Shown here in pieces: positions 60,071-64,000 of a DNA stretch of 64,000 nucleotides. The position numbers were made by a program, and so were the translations under genes. Source of the DNA: a virus; the IMG/VR virus record IMGVR_UViG_3300030419_004954, positions 1 to 64,000 of that record. One strand, written 5' to 3'. How positions within the stretch are numbered: the first letter of the stretch is position 1; every line of letters starts with the position of its first letter. The notes beneath the pieces were generated by a model. The model was given only the letters and a program-made list of their open reading frames with translations, was not told the DNA's origin and did not search any database.

Positions 60071-60541
60071 ATGGCTAAAGTAGGAAGAGCGGCTTATATC
60101 GCAAGTCGTCAAAGAATTGAGACATTGGGAAATGGAACTAGTGCCGCCACTGCCAAAACAATCGCAAAAGCAGAAACTGGTGAACTTTATTTCATTGATC
60201 ACAACCATGCTAGTGAACTATTGATTACACTACCACCAAAACAAGATGGCGCATATTTCAAATTTGTATTGAAGACTAATCTAACGGCTAATGGAACTAT
60301 TAAGATTACCTCTTCCGAAGAAGTCGATGGCGATATGGTTGGTTCTGTTTTTGTACAGGTAACCGGTGGCTCAAATGCTGACTCTGCCGTGCAGCAAGAT
60401 GATGATGCAGATCACCAACTTACGTTATCCGACGATGTTCATCAAGGTTCTTACTTGGAATGTTATTGCGACGGAACAACATGGATCATGACTGGTCATC
60501 TTAATGCTGATGCCGTTGGCGCAGCAGCGTTTGGAACTTGA
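60071..60541 (+). CDS. Candidate head decoration/structural protein
   Basis: The 156-residue protein is Ser/Thr/Asp-rich: a basic helix at the N-terminus (VGRAAYIASRQRIETLGN), then a beta-rich body with LYFIDHNHASELLITLP and YFKFVLKTNLTANGTIKIT. Many T4-like phages encode a small decoration protein next to the major capsid gene, and this size and place fit. The sequence is not recognisably Hoc or Soc. TAAGGAG precedes the ATG. It is followed after 12 bases by a Lys/Ala-rich gene. Confidence 0.5.
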   Translation: MAKVGRAAYIASRQRIETLGNGTSAATAKTIAKAETGELYFIDHNHASELLITLPPKQDGAYFKFVLKTNLTANGTIKITSSEEVDGDMVGSVFVQVTGGSNADSAVQQDDDADHQLTLSDDVHQGSYLECYCDGTTWIMTGHLNADAVGAAAFGT

Positions 60542-60553
60542 TAGAGGTAACTA

Positions 60554-60907
60554 ATGGGTCGCAGATCTAAAAGAAAAAGGCTTTTACTAAAAAAACACAG
60601 ACTCTTGGGGATTGAGTTAGATTCCCAAGAGGCTTCTCGTGTTGGGCTTGGTTATTTGCTCGAAGAACAAGAAGCAGCCAAAGCAGCGGAACAAGCAAAA
60701 CTTGAAGCAGAAGCCAAAGCGAAAGCAGAAGCCAAAGCGAAAGCAGAAGCCAAAGCGAAAGCAGAAGCAGAGGCTAAAGCAAAGGCTGCCGCTGAAGCTA
60801 AAAAGAAAAAGGATGCTGAAGCCGCTGCAAAGAAGAAGGCGGCTGCTCAAGCGAAGAAGAAGACACCTGCTAGAAAGAAAGCAGCAGCAAAAAAGTCTGA
60901 TAAATAA
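60554..60907 (+). CDS. Lys/Ala-rich histone-H1-like or TolA-like protein
   Basis: The 117-residue protein has a basic start (MGRRSKRKRLLLKKHRLLG), a helical central part of AEAKAK repeats (about residues 38-90) and a very basic Ala/Lys/Pro end with KKKTPARKKAAAKK. The tail resembles bacterial histone H1-like proteins; the AEAKAK part resembles the long helix of TolA but no membrane anchor is present. It could bind DNA in the head or coat host DNA, or be an assembly factor. The DNA contains three exact 18-base repeats. Function unknown. Confidence 0.6.
   Translation: MGRRSKRKRLLLKKHRLLGIELDSQEASRVGLGYLLEEQEAAKAAEQAKLEAEAKAKAEAKAKAEAKAKAEAEAKAKAAAEAKKKKDAEAAAKKKAAAQAKKKTPARKKAAAKKSDK
60707..60760 (+). 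repeat. Three exact 18-base tandem repeats
   Basis: Three identical copies of an 18-base unit coding AEAKAK lie at 60707-60724, 60725-60742 and 60743-60760, with a diverged fourth after them. Exact copies suggest recent slippage or unequal recombination. Confidence 0.9.
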
Positions 60908-60933
60908 TAACAGGAAACTTGCCCCTCTTCTAA

Positions 60934-60947
60934 CTATTTACTATGAT
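60934..60947 (+). promoter_or_regulatory. Candidate late promoter (CTATTTACTATGAT)
   Basis: TAACTATTTACTATGATCGG lies in the 54-base gap before the 414-residue gene, 28 bases ahead of its ATG at 60962. The 14-base core is identical to the copy at 29757-29770. GGAGGG follows as the ribosome site. Confidence 0.6.
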
Positions 60948-60961
60948 CGGAGGGTTCATGC

Positions 60962-62206
60962 ATGTCATTTCCAACTTTAACACCAGCGTCTCAGACATCA
61001 GCAATCGTTCTTCCTGTAACAGGTACGCACAGTGATGTATTATCTTCATTACCCTTTAGTATTTATACATCAAGTGCTTTTATATCTGGTGCTGTGGATC
61101 AGGTTGCTTATACTTACCGTAAGCTTGGTGGGGATGTACTTGATCTTGAAATCAAGGCCGAAAATGTCTACGCCAACTACGAGGAAGCAGTTCTTGAGTA
61201 TTCTTACCTCGTTAATTTACATCAAGCAAAAAATATTCTTGGTTCTTCCCTTGGAAACCCAACAGCATCGTTCAACCAAGACGGATCAATAACAGAGGGC
61301 CAATCTGGGTCTATCGAACTTAGATATCCTAAATTTAAATTCGATTACGCGGTTAAGATTGGACAACAGTTTTCAAACGAAGCTGGGTTCGGAGGTACTA
61401 CTCCTATATACTCAGCGTCTTTCTATACAACCGCTAGTAAACAAGATTACGATTTGCAAGCGATTATTGCCTCAAACGCTGCGGCAGGTGGTGTTCCTTA
61501 TGAAGATATAGACACCAACAAGAGGGTTCGAATCCGAGAGGTATTCTATGTCTCTCCTCGACAGATGTGGAGATTCTATGGATACTATGGTGGCCTTAAT
61601 GTTGTGGGTAACCTCCAGACATATGGGCAGTATGCTGACGACTCAACTTGGCAGATAATTCCGGTGTGGCAGAACAAGCTTCAGGCCATGGCCTTTGAAG
61701 ACCATTTATACACCAGAACTTCTCACTATTCGTATGAAATTATAAACAACAACCTTCGTTTGTATCCAGACCCCGATGCACAATCACCGAGTCAATTTTG
61801 GTTCAGATTCTCAATAAATGAGAACAGTTGGGATGATGAATATGATGATGGCCAATTGGGTGTAAACAATATGAATACACTTCCGTTTGAGAACATCCCA
61901 TATAAAAACATCAATTCTATTGGTAAACAATGGATTCGCAGATTTGCACTTGCGCTTAGTAAAGAAACACTCGGACAGGTTCGTTCTAAATTTGGTAATA
62001 ATGTTCCAATCCCCGGTGATAATGTAACACTTAATGGCTCCGACCTCATGTCTCAGGCCAAAGAGGAACAAAACGCGCTGCGTACAGAATTGAAAGAACA
62101 ATTGGAAGCAATGACTTACGACAAACTTATCGAGACAGATAAAAACATTGTTAACAATACAAACGAAATACAGAGAAACATACCCACAGGCATTTTTGTA
62201 GGATAG
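60962..62206 (+). CDS. Neck/head-completion-like virion protein
   Basis: The 414-residue protein has PRQMWRFYGYYGGLN in the middle and a conserved-looking C-terminus, WIRRFALALSKETLGQVRSK, then PIPGDNVTLNGSDL and EQNALRTELKEQLEAM. The (A)LA-x-x-KE-x-LG-x-(V/I)R-x-K and PIPG-x-x-x-LNG pattern is one I associate with neck or head-tail connector proteins of T4-like and related phages. Following the capsid genes, it could seal the portal after packaging. The specific T4 equivalent (gp13 or gp14) is not settled. Confidence 0.5.
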   Translation: MSFPTLTPASQTSAIVLPVTGTHSDVLSSLPFSIYTSSAFISGAVDQVAYTYRKLGGDVLDLEIKAENVYANYEEAVLEYSYLVNLHQAKNILGSSLGNPTASFNQDGSITEGQSGSIELRYPKFKFDYAVKIGQQFSNEAGFGGTTPIYSASFYTTASKQDYDLQAIIASNAAAGGVPYEDIDTNKRVRIREVFYVSPRQMWRFYGYYGGLNVVGNLQTYGQYADDSTWQIIPVWQNKLQAMAFEDHLYTRTSHYSYEIINNNLRLYPDPDAQSPSQFWFRFSINENSWDDEYDDGQLGVNNMNTLPFENIPYKNINSIGKQWIRRFALALSKETLGQVRSKFGNNVPIPGDNVTLNGSDLMSQAKEEQNALRTELKEQLEAMTYDKLIETDKNIVNNTNEIQRNIPTGIFVG

Positions 62207-62209
62207 AAA

Positions 62210-64000
62210 ATGAAAATCAAAGTAAAACTAAAAGAGAACAAGCAACTCGTTCAAGAAATCACCGAAGAAGAATATGAATTTGTCGAGGAGGCATTGGAGA
62301 TTCCTGTTGAGGATTTGCCTTATTCAAACATCTTTGGAAATAAATACCGAATCATTCGTGAGTTTGGAACTCTCAGCGATGGGAATCCTTTTGGAAAAAT
62401 GATAAAGAGATTGGGTGAGTTCGGGTGGAACCTTGCAGAGCACGAGGGCGATAAAGCCATTGAACTATACAAAGAATACACATTGATAAAACCCAATCCT
62501 AAATACGGTCAAGACTCAATAGAAGGACAATACATTAGAAATCCTCAGTATGTAAAGATGACTCTCCAAAAGCTTATTCAGAAAATGAATGCCTTTGCTA
62601 CAAAGGGTGTAACCTCAATGTTTGCAAAGAGGCAGAATGTCACTAAAAGAAACTATGAAGACCAAAATGCTTTAAGAGATAAACTTCGAGCCAAATCCCC
62701 AGATGGGACAATTAAAGGCGAACTGACAGATGAATACAAAGAGGGATTAGCAGCTCTTGATAAGAAATATGGGCTTCCAGCAAGAGCATTGGTCGCCAAA
62801 ATGAGAACAGGGATTAATCTTTACTTTGGCCGCACTTCTGGAATGACTTATGAAGTACTAGCTATGAAGAATCGCTCACGAGTCGAGGACTTATTAGAGG
62901 ACCTTGAAGAGTATTCTAAATTGATAAGCGACGAAAGGGAGATGTATCAAATACAATCTAACTTTGACAGACTTTTTGAGCCCACTTATGTGATCTACTC
63001 AAGACATCCAGTTGATGTGTTCCGTATGTCTGACTTCGTTCAGGTTCAATCATGCCACTCTCCACCCTCTAGAAAGGGAGACATGCGGGGTTTTGACGAG
63101 TATAACATTTGTGCTCTTGCCGAGGCTTATGCGAATGGTATGATTGCTTATGCTGTCCCAGCAAAATCATTTGAGGACGTGGATCTTGAGCCCACACAAG
63201 AGTCTCTTGATGAAATCGGTGAGGATGAATTGTTCTGGGATGAGGAAAGAGGGGAAGGCCAAGTTGAACCTGTTGCTCGTGTGAGGATTAGAAATGTTGC
63301 TTTTACAGACCGCGAGACAGGAGAAATAACACGGGTTGCCGTTCCAGACCAAAAGACTTATGGTAAGCCTCCTGCTAACTTTAACACTTATGTTCGCAAC
63401 TTTGTTGCTGCCGCACAAAGACAAGAGATCAACCAGATCGCCAACTCCGATGCTGTTGATAGGTTTGATGATGGCGACATTAACATTCCGCTTGAAAACT
63501 TTGAAAGGTTTGGTGGAAGTTATGAAGATGGTGGAGCGGCTGTTAGAGACAACATGCCTCTCATGTTTGCGAGTGCTCTCAATATACCAGCAGCAAAGAT
63601 AACAATGCCCGGCAATCTTACCTACGATCACACACTTCAGAGGGAGCTAAAAGACAGATTTCAAACAGGCTTGAGTCAAGAAGATCTAGACCAAATGGTT
63701 AATAGACAAGCTGCTGACTTAGGCGGTCCCGGTCGATATAAAGTAACCGCAACCGCATACTTGAGTGATGATTACCATCCAATCATGGACTCGATTGATG
63801 TTATAGCCTATGCTGTGCTTCCAATGACGGATGACGAACTTAGAGAAAACTACACCGACATCGCAGATATGTTTGAAGCACATAGTGATTCTTTTGCCGT
63901 TTGGTTTAATGACGATCAAATTTATCCTGATAATATAATTCCAATGTATTCTGGCCAAGGTCGCGGAGCCAAGCCTGTCCTTGAACTTGGTTTTCAAAAT
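62210..64000 (+). CDS. Large uncharacterised phage protein, 5' part (cut by window)
   Basis: An open frame from ATG 62210 runs 597 codons to the window end with no stop. The start is 3 bases after the previous stop. The N-terminal third is helical and charged. Near residues 262-312 it reads YSRHPVDVFRMSDF, QSCHSPPS and then CALAEAYANGMIAYAVP. This RHP-(I/V)DV-RMSDF / SCHSP / AEA-x-x-x-G-x-IAY arrangement is familiar from uncharacterised proteins of large phages and may mark an active site with Cys and His, but I know of no tested function. A structural or assembly role is suggested only by location. Confidence 0.55.
   Translation, partial: MKIKVKLKENKQLVQEITEEEYEFVEEALEIPVEDLPYSNIFGNKYRIIREFGTLSDGNPFGKMIKRLGEFGWNLAEHEGDKAIELYKEYTLIKPNPKYGQDSIEGQYIRNPQYVKMTLQKLIQKMNAFATKGVTSMFAKRQNVTKRNYEDQNALRDKLRAKSPDGTIKGELTDEYKEGLAALDKKYGLPARALVAKMRTGINLYFGRTSGMTYEVLAMKNRSRVEDLLEDLEEYSKLISDEREMYQIQSNFDRLFEPTYVIYSRHPVDVFRMSDFVQVQSCHSPPSRKGDMRGFDEYNICALAEAYANGMIAYAVPAKSFEDVDLEPTQESLDEIGEDELFWDEERGEGQVEPVARVRIRNVAFTDRETGEITRVAVPDQKTYGKPPANFNTYVRNFVAAAQRQEINQIANSDAVDRFDDGDINIPLENFERFGGSYEDGGAAVRDNMPLMFASALNIPAAKITMPGNLTYDHTLQRELKDRFQTGLSQEDLDQMVNRQAADLGGPGRYKVTATAYLSDDYHPIMDSIDVIAYAVLPMTDDELRENYTDIADMFEAHSDSFAVWFNDDQIYPDNIIPMYSGQGRGAKPVLELGFQN

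Noticed and set aside
1-64000. tRNA genes, CRISPR arrays, insertion sequences, attachment sites.
   Set aside because: Intergenic gaps are at most about 130 bases. None folds as a tRNA by eye, there are no spaced direct repeats and no transposase or integrase motif.

Overview
The window is one dense, unidirectional stretch of a tailed-phage genome of the contractile-tail, T4-like kind. All supported genes lie on the + strand, most are separated by 0-40 bases or overlap (many TAATG or ATGA junctions), and the ends of the window cut through genes. Hallmarks read directly from the translations are a gp25/gp6-type baseplate wedge pair, a large terminase, a gp20-type portal, a gp21-type prohead protease, a scaffold-like protein and a gp23-type major capsid protein. 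The host cannot be read from the window. Strong Shine-Dalgarno sites and consensus TTGACA/TATAAT promoters point to an ordinary bacterial sigma70 host. The relatives I recall are large, mostly aquatic myoviruses.

Region 1 (1-33.1 kb) is a tail/baseplate block: the end of a lysozyme-like protein, a spike-like baseplate protein, a 2561-residue protein carrying a peptidoglycan-binding domain, gp25-like and gp6-like wedge proteins, a DNRLRE protein, a 2186-residue protein with two LamG-like domains, and a run of large virion proteins that I recognise only as phage structural families. Two of these families are duplicated.

Region 2 (33.1-41.7 kb) holds DNA metabolism and accessory genes: a RuvC-like resolvase, a zinc-finger/Toprim primase, two tiny predicted lipoproteins, a thioredoxin, and a single-chain fusion of an SbcD/Mre11-type nuclease (gp47) with an SbcC/Rad50-type ATPase (gp46). 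Holin-like and spanin-like membrane proteins and Cys-rich small proteins follow. Four near-consensus sigma70 promoters sit here, each with its -35 box in or at the 3' end of the preceding gene.

Region 3 (41.7-48.9 kb) is head packaging and assembly: terminase, portal, two assembly-associated proteins, a membrane protein, the prohead protease, a small core-like protein and a phage-encoded ribosomal protein bS21. Region 4 (48.9-56.8 kb) is a fibre block of paralogous, repeat-rich fibre-like proteins. Region 5 (56.9-64 kb) has the scaffold-like protein, the major capsid protein, a candidate decoration protein, a Lys/Ala-rich histone-H1-like protein, a neck-like protein and the start of a large unidentified phage protein.

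Two regulatory layers are visible. The replication/accessory genes have sigma70 promoters. Several structural genes share a different upstream element, CTATTTA, in the best cases CTATTTACTATGAT, 24-39 bases before the start codon; I propose it as this phage's late promoter. Strong UUCG-loop terminators follow the major capsid gene and the 727-residue fibre gene, the two genes with the strongest GCT/GGT-type codon bias. I saw no tRNA, CRISPR array, insertion sequence, intein or reverse-strand gene. No gene-free stretch exceeds about 130 bases.
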